Numbered from the stretch's first letter, positions 1-10,012 are shown. The stretch is DNA of 64,000 bases from Plotosus lineatus (GCA_024760905.1 CM045733.1:67220001-67284000), one strand, 5' to 3'. Notes: generated by a model not told the origin, from the sequence alone. Numbers and translations: made by a program.

Positions 1-9
1 AAGAGTGTG

Positions 10-272
10 AGAATTTGCACTTTCCGTATGATTTTCACCTATTTTCCATGTAAAAACGCCGAAGCTCTTCCATAGACTGCGTTCCGCGCCTTTCCGCTAC
101 ACGATCCTTGCATGCCGTAGTCCAGTGAAATGGGAGGATAAGAATTTCCACTTTTCCGTAGGATTTGCACTCATTTTCCGTGAAAAATGCCGAAGCGCTT
201 CCGTAAACTGCGTTCCGCACCTTTCCGCTACGATCCTTGCATGCTGTAGTCCAGTGAAATGCGGATATAAGA
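10..272. repeat. Two tandem copies of a ~130 bp unit
   Basis: Bases 10-143 and 144-272 align with each other throughout. Both contain ACTGCGTTCCGC, CCTTTCCGCTAC, GATCCTTGCATGC and TAGTCCAGTGAAATG in the same order. The array probably continues left of the window. The unit has no recognised coding content and its family is unknown. Confidence 0.75.
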
Positions 273-355
273 TTGAAAAGAATGTACAGAAGATGAACTA
301 GGTTCGGTCCTGCTCACAGCCAATCTTAATAAATGGTTCAAATGTACAGGAGTGA

Positions 356-1130
356 GTCTTATTCTGCTCTGACCCTTCGGAATTGCCATCCTTGAGAATG
401 TTCGCTTGCAGTGCTGCCAAAGACACAAAAGGAAAATTTGATGCTGTGCATTTCAATACTTGTATTTAGATAATTGTCAATAAGAGGGGAAGTATAAAAC
501 TCAGTCAAACCATTGGACTTGAAAACAGCGATCAGTGTGTCACAATTTTGCAAGAGTACCGGCTCAAGTTGAACAGATGGCGGGGCCTCATAGATGTCCA
601 CTGCAAATATGTTCTAAAAGAGATGAATGCCTTTCACTTTGAAATCTCACCTCAAACTCAATCTTCACCATTTCCAATGCCTTCAAGCACTTTGGGAGAG
701 GAAATGGCACCTGTGTGTCTTGACTATCTACAGTCTGTGTTTGAGCAAGATGAGTGAAGTTTTGCTCATGCGCCTGCCATAAAAGCTGCTGTAGTTTCAT
801 TTTGAATGTTTAATACTGTATAGGAGTACATATCTCACACAAGGTTTCTCTAGACTTGTGGTTGCACAGTCAGACCACTGAGGCATTCTGTCATGTCAGT
901 TAGAAAGGCAAGGTTTGCCATGTCTTTTGTTGTCTTACAGGACATCTCTGTAATCACATCAAGGATCCAAGAGAACTTCTTGGAATTGGTGATAGTTGAG
1001 TTCATTCAAGGTCACCACAGCTTTCCTGATGGAATCTCATTGAAATATTTTGCAGCACAGGGCTCGTTGGATAATCAGCCAATGAATTTGCAATGGATTT
1101 GCATATCTCCCTGGTAATGTGACTTATTAC
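356..1130 (-). pseudogene. Decayed hAT transposase (GTF2IRD2/SCAND3-like domesticated-type relative)
   Basis: Read on the minus strand in shifting frames, this stretch has segments typical of hAT transposases of the kind found in GTF2IRD2-like proteins. They are FLTDMTECLSGL (near 863-900), a stretch like LNELNYHQFQEVLLD (near 965-1010), FAVDIYEAPPSVQLEP (545-601) and CVFGSTASEHSQ near the hAT C-terminal dimerisation region (about 390-425). Stops and frameshifts break it into pieces, so no protein is expected. Terminal repeats were not found. Confidence 0.6.
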
Positions 1131-1204
1131 TCAACTTGTAAGGCAAGCCAAGACTGATGTAATGTCTGTTGTTATGTTTCTTAGCTATGTCAAGTCTCAA
1201 GTCT

Positions 1205-1214
1205 CTCATGGTTT

Positions 1215-1272
<58 letters not shown>

Positions 1273-1608
1273 CTTTCGGCTTTTACCTTTTTTCAGGGGT
1301 CACCACAGTGAATGATTCACACGTTTGATTTGGCATAGGTTTTTACGTCGGATGCCCTTCCTGACACAACTCTTTAGCAAGGGACAGAAACACACTGACG
1401 GCTTTGCAGCTACTCTTTTACAAAGGTCAGCAATGGTTCTTTTACATGCCCCTCACCATAGACAGTGAGAGACATGGCCCGCCTTTGATAACCCAGTTAG
1501 CTGCACTGGAGTGACAACCTTGTGGGGACTCGAACCCCCAACCATAGGATCAGCAATCCAGCGCCCTCTACCACTCGACCACCAGTGCCCCTCACTCATG
1601 GTTTGACA
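1205..1608 (-). mobile_element. SINE type A, full length, with 14-bp target duplication
   Basis: A tRNA-derived SINE lies on the minus strand. Its tRNA-like head is at the 1594 end (GGTGGTCGAGTGG A-box region, GGGGGTTCGAGTCC B-box) and its RTE-like tail is at the low-coordinate end. The duplication CTCATGGTTTGACA occurs at 1205-1218 and 1595-1608. Between the left duplication and the tail lies a 50-bp (AG)n tract, so the 3' tail itself has become a microsatellite. Confidence 0.85.
1218..1268. repeat. (AG)n microsatellite
   Basis: About 25 perfect AG units. They sit inside the SINE insertion, at the place normally taken by the AAG-rich 3' tail. Confidence 0.97.
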
Positions 1609-1737
1609 AACTCTGTTAAAATATCTCCAGCAATTGTGCGTCGAAGGTTTTGCACTGCTACAAGCTCCTTGGACACCTAAAATGTGTCATCTACTCCACG
1701 GATAAAAGTTAAAAGCAGTGTATTTTCCTGAATGTCA

Positions 1738-2535
1738 CTGCTGTTGTCGGTTTTCGACCCCAATTCGTTCCAGAAGGTTGTTTGAATTCCGAATCTATTT
1801 TCTCCATTTAAAATAATGTAAATGGTTTTAATCCGTTCGGTCATCTTTTAAACAGAAGTTTATGGTACAGTAACTCGTACCATAGGTACGCAAATTAAGT
1901 GAAAAATTATTGAATACAGTACACTAAAATAAAAACCACAGTACAGTTAAAACATAAGACTAATAAAGATAAGAATTTTTACCTTTGTGGTGGAGAGCAG
2001 TTGGCATTCGTAAATGTTGGAGAGGGAGGGAGAGAGGAGCAGGATGAATGTTCAGGTGAATCAGCCAAAGGTGTTTTTTCTCTTGCTACTCACTTTGGCA
2101 TGGATGACTCTTCTTCAGGATGTTCCTTTCTTTTCTTGAAGAACATTTCTGCGTTCTTTTCAAAACCTTACAGAAGTGGCTCATGAGCTCTGCTAGCTTT
2201 AACTTGATCAGGGTGATACAACTCAACAACTTTTGGACTTCCGGAAAGCATGCATTTTCCCTCCCTCTTGATTTCGTATGCTTTTCTTGCACTTGTTTTG
2301 CGTTCAGCTTCCGAATTTTGTTCGACTTCTGGGACAAAAACATTCCAAATTTTTTGGTCGAATACTGATTTGTTCAACATCTAAAGCATTCAAGAACATC
2401 GGTTTGCCTGTAATTCTTTGCAAGAGTGTACTTCACTATAAACTCATGGTACACAGGGTATCTTTTTCTCTGGCTGTTGGCTGGTCATTTGCTGGACTCT
2501 GGTGCTTTTGCCTCACAAATGTGTTGTAATGTGTA
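1738..2535. mobile_element. Pogo/Tigger-like DNA transposon relic
   Basis: The first ~250 bp (AATTCGTTCCAGAAGG, AATAATGTAAATGG, GCAAATTAAGTGAAAAA, ATTGAATACAGTACACT) align with the element starting at 63534, which has a CAGTCCACCTCGGG end next to TA. The right boundary is approximate. The inner part is AT-rich and has lost any transposase frame I could recognise. Confidence 0.45.
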
Positions 2536-2597
2536 GCTGATTTACAACTTAATTTCTGTACTGTGTCTTGTTTTTTTCACGCTTGTTCTTCTAGATG

Positions 2598-3476
2598 TTT
2601 GTCACCTCATCTGACCCTGGACAAGAGCAGAGTACACCCTGTACAGCTCGCCAGGCCATCACAGGGCAAATACCCTGACAGCTATGCAGCTACTCTTGAC
2701 AAAAGTCAGAAATGGTTCTTTTGCATGCCTCTCACCACAGACAGTGAGAGACATGGCCAACCTTTTAGTTAGGACAGCGCTTCGCAATTAATTTCTGTGG
2801 CGCCCCCTCGAGGAAGAAAAAACATTTCAACCCCCCCACACACACACACGCCCCGCGAACGACTATAAATAGTATTATTTGTCTATAAAATTGTTATTAG
2901 TACACCTCTAATAATACAATACCTTTACAATAAAGAAAAACTTCATTAACATTGTTTTTTAATCTGTAATAGAAAAGATTTAAACGGCACCAATCTGCCT
3001 GAAATAAAAAATATATCCTTATTTAAACTCATTCAACTTATTAATGTCTTAATATCTCCGTCTCTCTCTACCTTTCTCTTCATTCCTGTTAGAAAATTTT
3101 CCATGTTGTTTATTGCACTTCATATCGTTTGCTCGTGCGAAAAACCACTACACCATAGTGTGACAATCAGAGTGCAACTGCCCACTAGTAGAGTGGCGGT
3201 GCAATTACACTTAATTCTCGTACACTATTCCAGAAAAGCATGTTCACCAGGGTCATATGTTCACCCCCCCTCCGACGTCACACCGCGTTACCGCGTTACC
3301 CTCGGCTTCACACCGCGCCTCCCTTCCTGGCATCATATACCCGCGTCGCACTATTTGAGAAGCACTGAGTTAGGTGCACTGGGGGGACAGCAGTGACAAC
3401 ACGTTGATAGTGGGGCTTGAAACCCCGACTTTCAGATCAGTAATCCAGCACTCTACTATTGGGCCACCTCTGCCCC
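2598..3476 (-). mobile_element. SINE type B, split by an hAT insertion
   Basis: Bases 2598-2774 and 3376-3476 are the two halves of one minus-strand SINE. The low-coordinate part carries the GGCCATCACAGGGC and CATGCCTCTCACCA body. The right part carries the rest of the body and the tRNA head (TGGCCCAATAGTAGAG, rc). The hAT element at 2775-3367 separates them. Confidence 0.75.
2775..3367. mobile_element. Non-autonomous hAT element with 8-bp duplication
   Basis: The terminal inverted repeats are CAGCGCTTCGCAAT on the left and CAGTGCTTCTCAAA on the right (reverse complement), the usual hAT end type. The flanking 8-mers are AGTTAGGA (2767-2774) and AGTTAGGT (3368-3375), a 7/8 match, and hAT elements duplicate 8 bp. 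There is no transposase frame. It lies inside a type B SINE and is therefore younger than it. Confidence 0.8.
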
Positions 3477-3865
3477 AAAACCATACTTTTGAGTTTTAAA
3501 AACATATATTTCTTTCTACCATTTTTCTAGATGCTGTGTTTTAAATTGTCTTCAAAGTGTTTCCAAAGAAACACTGGATTCAATCTTGGAGAATCCATAA
3601 TTTTGAAACTGTCTAGACTACTAGGTTTTATCCCCATAATCTCTTGCAGAATTTCCCTCACTAGTTAGAGATATCTTAACAAATCTGTTCAGGTGAATAA
3701 CAAAGCAACACAAAGATATCAGTACTGCATACAACACAGAAAACATTGTAGGTACAGTGTAGTTTTGTGTTTTTTGTTTTGTTTTGTTTTGTTTTTTTAA
3801 ATGGGTCTGAATTAGATAAATAGACAATTTTCTGCTCTGGATAATAGTAAAAACACCGCAGCCGT

Positions 3866-3892
3866 GGGGGGGGGGGGCATGGGGGGGGGGGG
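3866..3892 (+). repeat. Double G12 tract
   Basis: Twelve G, CAT, then twelve G immediately before the RTE LINE start. The G runs could form a G-quadruplex. They may also mark imprecise sequence. Confidence 0.8.
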
Positions 3893-3903
3893 CACAAGCC
3901 AGT

Positions 3904-4329
3904 GGGGATGGGAAGAGAAATGAAGTAGGAGTCATCTTGAAGGAGCGGTTGGTCAGGAATGTTCTAGAAGTGAAAAGAGTGTCAGACAGAGTGATGAGTC
4001 TCAAGTTAGAAATTGAAGGTGTGATGTTCAATGTTGTTAGTGCTTATACCCCACGGGCAGGATGTGAGCTAGAAGAGAAGGAGAGATTCTGGAGTGAGTT
4101 AGATGAAGTGATGCAGAGTACCCCCAGAGGTGAAGGAGTGGTCATCAGTGCAGACTTCAATGGACATGTTGGTGCAGGCAACAGAGGGGATGAGGAAGTG
4201 ATGGGCTGGTTTGGTATCCAGGACAGGAACACAGAAGGACAAATGTTGATAGATTTTGCAAAAAGGATGAAAATGGCTGTGGTGAATACTTTCTTCCAGA
4301 AGACACAGGCGCATAGGGTGACTTATTAA
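3904..4329 (+). pseudogene. RTE endonuclease fragment
   Basis: The open stretch covers the middle of the LINE endonuclease and includes NVVSAYTPRAGCE and VVISADFNGHVGAG. A nonsense codon after HRVTY stops it. The following reading (SAGRSTQVDYILCR) continues the same domain, so this is a point break rather than a natural end. Confidence 0.85.
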
Positions 4330-4596
4330 AGTGCAGGTAGGAGCACACAGGTAGACTACATCTTGTGTAGACGATGCAATTTGAAGGAAGTCAGTGACTG
4401 CAAAGTAGTATTGGGTGAGAGTGTTGCCAAACAGCATAGGATGGTGGTGTGCAGGATGACGCTGATGGTGAGGAAGGTGAAGAAGATGGGAAAAGTACTT
4501 TGAAGGTCTGATGAATGAGGAAAATGAGAGAGAGAAAAAAGAGTAGAAGAGGTCACCGTTGAGGAGCAGGAAGTAGCAAAGATTAGTAAGGGTGAA

Positions 4597-5529
4597 GTGA
4601 GGAGGGCACTGAAGAGGACGAAGAGTGGAAGGTCAGTTGGTCCTGATGATATACCTGTGGAGGTATGGAAGTGTCTAGGAGAGGTAGCAGTATATTTTCT
4701 GACAAGAACATTCAACAAGGTCTTAGAGAGTGAGCAGCTGCCGGAGGAATGGAGGAGAAGTGTGCTGGTGCCCATTTTTAAGAACAAGGAAGATGTGCAG
4801 AGTTTTGGCAACTACAGAGGGATAAAGTTGATGAGCCATACGATGAAGTTATGGGAAAGAATAGTGGAAGCTAGACTAAGGGCAGAGGTCAGCATTTGTG
4901 AACAACAGTTTGGTTTCATGCCAAGAAAGAGCACCACAGATGCAGTGTTTGCCTTCTGGTTGTTAATAGAGAAGTACAGAGAAGGTCAGAAGGAGCTGCA
5001 TTGTGCCTCTGTGGATCTGGAGAAAGCATATGACAGGATGCCGAGAGAGGAACTGTGGTATTGCATGAGGAAGTCTGGAGTGGCAGAGAAGTATGTTAGA
5101 GTGGTGCAGGACATATATGAGAGATGTAAGACAGTGGTGAGGTGTGCTGTCGGTGTGACAGAAGAGTTCAAGGTGGAGGTGGAACTGCATCAAGGGTCAG
5201 CTCTGAGCCCCTTCTTGTTTGCTATGGTGATGGACAGGCTGACAGACAAGGTTAGACAAGAATCTCCATGGACTATGATGTTTCCAGATGGCATTATGAT
5301 CTGTGGTGAGAGCAGACAACAAGTGCAGGAAAATCTAGAGAGGTGGAGATATGCCCTGGAAAGGAGAGGAATGAAGGTTAGCCTCAGTAAAACAGAATAC
5401 ATGTGTGTGAACGACAAGGACCCAAGAGGAACAGTGAGCTTACAGGGAGCAAAGATAAGGAAGGTGGAGGATTTTAAGTACAGTGTGTGCAGGCAAGTTG
5501 AAATGGTTGGAGAAAAGTGTCCGGGGTGA
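4597..5529 (+). pseudogene. RTE reverse transcriptase fragment
   Basis: About 310 codons of reverse transcriptase. The palm motif normally F/YADD reads FPDG, removing a catalytic aspartate. The frame is lost near 5480-5530 and the C-terminal part continues in another frame (about 5581-5880). No function is expected. Confidence 0.9.
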
Positions 5530-6002
5530 TGTGTGATAGGAGGGTATCGGCAAGAATGAAAGGAAAAAGTTTACAAGACGGTGATGAGGCCAGCGATGTT
5601 GTATGGTTTAGAAACAGTGGCACCAAGGAAAAGACAGGAGGCAGAGCTGGAGGTAGCAGAGATGAAAATGTTGAGGTTCTCTTTGGGAGAAACGAGGATG
5701 GATAGGATCAGGAATGAGCACATCAGAGGGACAGCACATGTAAGACGTTTTGGAGACAAATTCAGAGAGGCTAGATTGAGATGGTTTGGACATGTACAGA
5801 GGAGGGATAGTCAATATATTGGTAGTAGGATGCTGAGGTTGGACCTACCCGGCAGAAGGCCTAGAGAAAGGATGTGGTGAAGGAAGACATGAAGGTCGTT
5901 GGCATAATAGAAGAAGATGCAGAGGACAGGGTGAAATGGAGGCAGATGATTTGCTGTGGCGACCCCTGAGGGGAACAGCTGAAAGGAAAAGAAGAAGGAT
6001 AA

Positions 6003-7580
6003 TAGAAAAAACAGTGGCATGCCTAGAATCTTTTTGAACCTAATTCCTTGGGCTTATCTTTAACACGGATTAGTGGATGAGCGCTGTCAACTCCCTAGAT
6101 CTGCCCTGCACAAAATGCACCTTCAGATCAGTGCAATCCTTCCCCTTAGCATCCAAACAGAAAGCTTCACGCCTGGACTCCTGAGGAAACCCGAAAGAAC
6201 TTCTGACAGCAGTGCAGAGTGATTAAGGTGACTAATGACCTGTTGGGGAAATAAAGGATTATTTCAAGTCTATTTGTGGATATAGCTGACCCAAACTATT
6301 TGGCATTGCATCAGAAATGAATTATTTTGAAATGTATTACAATTTTTAAATGATGCATTGCAATTAAACGAACAACAAAAAAAGATTTTACAGTAAACTA
6401 GAAAAAAAAAAAATTAAGTTCATAACAGTAAATCAACAACTGATGACATACATCCTTTCCAGAATTCTCATTCCTGAGATCCGAACTGTATCGTTACAGG
6501 GGGTTTTAATCTGTTCTTTCAGTCTACACAATAGAACAGTACTGATCTCATTGTAAATTCCTTAACATTGTTCTCAATTTGTACACCCACTTTAAATTCT
6601 TTGTGTGATAGAACTAAAGCCACCCTCATCTCAAGTCCTCCTTCCTTCACAACCCTCCTACACTCAGTTTTACGATATAGCAACCTTTTTTGTATGCTCT
6701 CTTGACCATGCAGTGGAACCACAGTGTGCCAGGAATGCTGAGTAAAGACCCCTTCAATGTGATGGCAGAAGCTTCCTCCTCCTTTTCCATGTGTCTTCCC
6801 TAATCTGCATTCTTCAACATAGGCAGTTGAGATTACATTGTCCTCACTTGCTGTGTCTGTGTGTGAGTGAAGGTGGAAATGAGTCAATTAGTGTTTTACA
6901 CCTTGCTCTGAGCTGAAGGTGGATACCCCATGTTTAGATGATTGATTGGCCTTAAGCATACTGCGCTCTCTCCATTTTGCAAGTGTTTGGGATGCTAATC
7001 AGAGGAGGTGTTGTTGTTTATTTTTTGATTTGCAAATGAATAAAAAAAGCAAATATTGTTAGATTGGGGAAAGCCACATACAAGTGATTATCACAGTAGA
7101 TATTAGGACCAATACTGTACATATAAATGTTTTTGAATAAAATCTATTTCACTTTTTTTTTTCAACCCACATTTTTTATGTCATGTGATTCTGCAGTCCG
7201 TCATGCAACAACCACAAACATTACAATAAATCTGTCAAAACTAAAACCAGAAATCCACACAGTTTTTTTAATTTAATAAAATACACATAGATCTCATTTT
7301 AAAACAAAACTTTCCTTCAGACTGCAATGGAGTAAGATTATAAGGGGGGGGGGGCAGCTTTCTTAATTGTGTATGGGGGCACAATGAAAAAAAAAAAAAA
7401 AGGTTAGATCAGATTATTAAATGTTTTGTGTCATTTTAAATCTTTGCAGTTTTGTGGTGATTAATGATTTTATGTAGGAATTGAAATGTAAAAAAAATTC
7501 CTGTTCCTCAAATATCACTTCACCAAGCAATGTAATTTGGTTATGTGTATCTTGTCATTCTTTAGTTACACCGTAATGCA
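6003..7580. other. Non-coding stretch without recognised element
   Basis: Mostly AT-rich unique sequence with short homopolymers (A-runs near 6400 and 7386, G9 near 7345). A 122-codon minus-strand frame at 6519-6887 matches no family I know and has no splice or start support, so I do not call it a gene. Confidence 0.5.
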
Positions 7581-7589
7581 CTGCTCTAC

Positions 7590-7850
7590 TGGCTGCATCA
7601 CTGGTTCAGTCACTTGAGAAGCACATCCACCTGTAGTGTGAGTGCAGATGTTCCTGTGTCGCAGATTAGACATATGTCATCTATAACCTGAGGAAGAGGC
7701 CAGCCCTCTGGTTTAAGGCTTAAAAATATCCACTTTAGAACATGAGGCAGACAAAGACACATAGGGCACTTGCCTGAAGGTAGCCTGTTCCGGGTGGCTG
7801 CCTGCAGTATGTAAAGATACCTTGTCTTCATTTGTAATGGAAAGCCTCTG
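7590..7850. other. Unique, moderately GC-balanced stretch; candidate conserved non-coding element
   Basis: No repeat signature, no homopolymers and no coding pattern; base composition differs from the surrounding AT-rich decay. Conservation is a guess that only alignment could support. Confidence 0.2.
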
Positions 7851-8052
7851 ACACACACCTCCAGCCAGCCCCCGCCTCCAAACTCTCACACACATGCATT
7901 TCAATAGTGCAACTTTTTCTTTGTACAACCTCCCATGCATTGTGTATTCCCATTTATAGGTAAGCTATTGAGTGTAAAGAAAAGGAAAAGGGATCTATTA
8001 GTATGGTTTTGTGTGTGTTGAGTGTTTTCTTTTCTTGAACAAACTACTCCGT

Positions 8053-8318
8053 TGTCCCCCCCAGTGCAGCTAACTTCAATGAAAGAGTCACGTCTCTCTC
8101 TATGTGTCGTGAGAGGTTCATGTAAAAGAACTACTGTACTGTATTTCTGACTTTCATCATGAGTAGCTGCATAGCCGTCAGCGTATTTCTGCCCTGTGAT
8201 GGCCTGGCGAGTTGTCCAGGGTGTACTCTCCGCTCGCCCAGAATCGACTGAGATGGGCACCAGCCTCCCTGTAACCCTAATTACGATTAAACAGCTCAGG
8301 AAAGGAATGAATGATGAA
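8053..8318 (+). mobile_element. SINE type B, 5'-truncated
   Basis: Begins in the body (CCCCCCAGTGCAGCTAAC), runs through CATAGCCGTCAGCGTATTTC to the chimeric tail (GATGGCCTGGCGAGTTGTCC, AACCCTAATTACGATTAAAC) and ends GAATGAATGATGAA. The tRNA head is missing. Confidence 0.8.
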
Positions 8319-8576
8319 TACTCCTGCAATGATTAAGAGTTTGAATGACATTTCTCGAGTCTTTCAGTAAAAATGTAAATTTTGCTTTTAGCTGATTTAA
8401 TTTCTAAAGTTAGGCGAATTGTATTGTTCGTAGACATAATGGTGGGAATATAGTATCTTACAGTTTTGACCTTGTAGGGACATTTGTATATACAGTACTT
8501 TTTAGTCAAAGAAGTAAAACTGCCTTTTATTTGCAAAGTCTAAATGTAAGGTTATCTATAATGCACATGTAGCATT

Positions 8577-8760
8577 AATTACAACCCCAACTTAGAAAAT
8601 ATAGTATATGGTATAATATAGTATATAGTATAATAGTAATAATAATAAGTAAGAAAATATAGTATATAGTATAATACAGTATAAAAATGCAAATAAATGA
8701 AAAAAATCAATGGAAAAAAAAACAACTCCTGTAATTTCTAAACTTGCATTTCATTGCAGA
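8577..8760. repeat. AT-rich interspersed repeat fragment with ACAACCCCAACTT end
   Basis: The start resembles, in inverted form, the ends of the two related repeats at 27815-27946 and 53287-53440 (CCAACTTTTTTGGAATCC type). Imperfect TATAGTATAATA repeats follow. The transposon class is not determined. Confidence 0.35.
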
Positions 8761-8823
8761 TCGTACAAATCCAAAATATTTTGTGTTTCTTTTATCAACT
8801 TACGGTAATTTAATTTGTTAATC

Positions 8824-9525
8824 CAGGTATACCTCAGCTTAAGTCGTTTCAAGTTAAGTCGTTCTCGATTATACGTCGGTTTTCAAAAATCTATAGAAAA
8901 ATTAAAAAAATTTATAAAAATAAAATTTAACAACTAAAGTTGAATAAAATAGATCTTATTTGTTATGGTCTGTGCTGGCTGGAGGCGTTAACGCTCTCTT
9001 CATTCATTGCAAGCACTGGCGAGGGGCGTGGCTGCTACCTGCAGGCGAGATCCAGGGAGCGCACCTGTTTCCATTCAGAAATCTGCAATCAGCGAGCTAT
9101 AAATAGGAGCGGCGCGCTCCCCTCCGACGGCAGAAGATTGTCCTTCCCAGTGATTCCATTTCCCTGCTATCTCTCTGACTCCTGGTATCCTGCTTCGTGC
9201 TCGACCAGTTTTTATCGGTTAATTATTTCCAGTGATTTAGATTTTCCAAAGGGAAAATAAAATCGTTGAATCTTTTTACATGGTCTCCTGCATCTTTGGG
9301 TCTGATGCATATGCTCCAGGTGCAACATTATTAACCATATTGAAAATTGCATTCATGAATAAAGTACAGAACTAGGAATGGTTATTTTCTGTTTAGTCTA
9401 GACAAGTAAATTTGGTGTAGCTTAGCCTTGGCTAGCATAGAGACAAGCTAATTCGATTTAAGTCGTTTTTCGACTTAGGTCGTCTCTCCTGGAACCAATT
9501 AACAACGTTGGGTGAGGTATACCTG
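8824..9525. mobile_element. Pogo-like element (CAGGTATACCTC ends) hosting a solo LTR
   Basis: The left end CAGGTATACCTCAGC and right end GAGGTATACCTG are inverted repeats, and TA follows the right end (9526-9527). Subterminal motifs AAGTCGTTTCAAG and TTTTTCGACTTAGG recur in the element at 54110-55185. A complete solo LTR (8961-9327) lies inside. No transposase frame is left. Confidence 0.7.
8961..9327 (+). mobile_element. Solo LTR of a retrotransposon
   Basis: It starts TGTTATGG and ends GCAACA (canonical TG...CA). It is flanked by the 5-bp duplication TTATT at 8956-8960 and 9328-9332. A TATA-like TATAAATA lies at 9098-9105 and a polyadenylation signal AATAAA at 9256-9261, as expected for U3 and R. 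At 367 bp it is intact. It shares long stretches (AGCGCACCTG, GGTCTCCTGCAT) with the LTRs at 24595 and 24955. The parent element (Gypsy-like or other) cannot be named from the LTR alone. Confidence 0.9.
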
Positions 9526-9540
9526 TATACTGGGAAAGTG

Positions 9541-9886
9541 GGCAGCGGTGGCCTGGTGGTATAGGGCGCTGAATCACTGATCCTAAGGTTGGGGGTTCGA
9601 GTCCCACTCTCCACAAGGTTGTCACTGTCCCCCCAGTGCAGCTAACTGGGTTATCAAAAGCCGGCCATGTCTCTCACTGTCTGTGGTGAGAGGTTCATGT
9701 AAAAGAACCATTGCTGACTTCCGTAAAGAGTAGGCTGCAAAGCCGTCAGCGTGTTTCTGCCTTGCGATGGCCCTGCGATGGCCTGGTGAGCTGTCCCGGG
9801 TGTACTCTGCCCTTGCCCTGAGTCGGCTGTCCTGAGACCGCTTAATCCTAATTAGAGTCGAGTGGTTACAGAAAATGAATGATGAA
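9541..9886 (+). mobile_element. SINE type B, full length
   Basis: Head GGCAGCGGTGGCCTGGTGG with A-box-like GGCCTGGTGGTATAGG and B box GGGTTCGAGTCC, then the type A body (AGCCGTCAGCGTGTTTCTGC), then the tail of type C with GAAAATGAATGATGAA. A short internal duplication (GCGATGGCCCTGCGATGGCC) is present near 9767. Confidence 0.9.
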
Positions 9887-10012
9887 GGGAGGCTGGTGCC
9901 CATCTCAGCCCACTCTGGGCGAGGGCAGAGAACACTCTGGACAGCTTGGCAGGCCATCGCAGAGCAGAAGCATGCTGATAGCTATGCAGCTAATCTTGAA
10001 TAAAGTCCCATC
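9887..10012 (-). mobile_element. SINE type B fragment, inverted against its neighbour
   Basis: GGGAGGCTGGTGCCCATCTC through CATGCTGATAGCTATGCAGC is the reverse complement of the tail and part of the body. Together with 9541-9886 it makes a tail-to-tail inverted repeat with no spacer. Confidence 0.75.

Larger units (their letters stand above)
3900..6002 (+). mobile_element. RTE-type LINE, 5'-truncated, inactive
   Basis: The coding strand shows an AP-type endonuclease from 3904 (SADFNGHVG at about 4147-4173) and a reverse transcriptase from about 4597 to 5529 (motifs SVGPDDIPVEVW, VDLEKAYDRMPREELW, HQGSALSPFLFAMVMD). It ends with an RTE C-terminal region (MLYGLETVA, RLRWFGHVQRRDS, LPGRRPRER). 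The 3' end is CTGTGGCGACCCCTGAGGGG followed by GAAAAGAAGAAG. It is dead: TAA at 4327-4329 interrupts the endonuclease, frameshifts follow, and the catalytic FADD of related copies reads FPDG (5281-5292). It resembles RTE/BovB/Rex3-class elements; the exact family is unknown. Confidence 0.9.

Noticed and set aside
1500..1594. tRNA gene calls from SINE heads (here and at 9541, 11880, 19800, 24300, 37400, 46560 and elsewhere)
   Set aside because: A and B boxes are present but no cloverleaf or anticodon arm is kept, and each is joined to a SINE body.
6519..6887. 122-codon minus-strand ORF
   Set aside because: No family resemblance and no neighbouring exons; compatible with chance in this composition.
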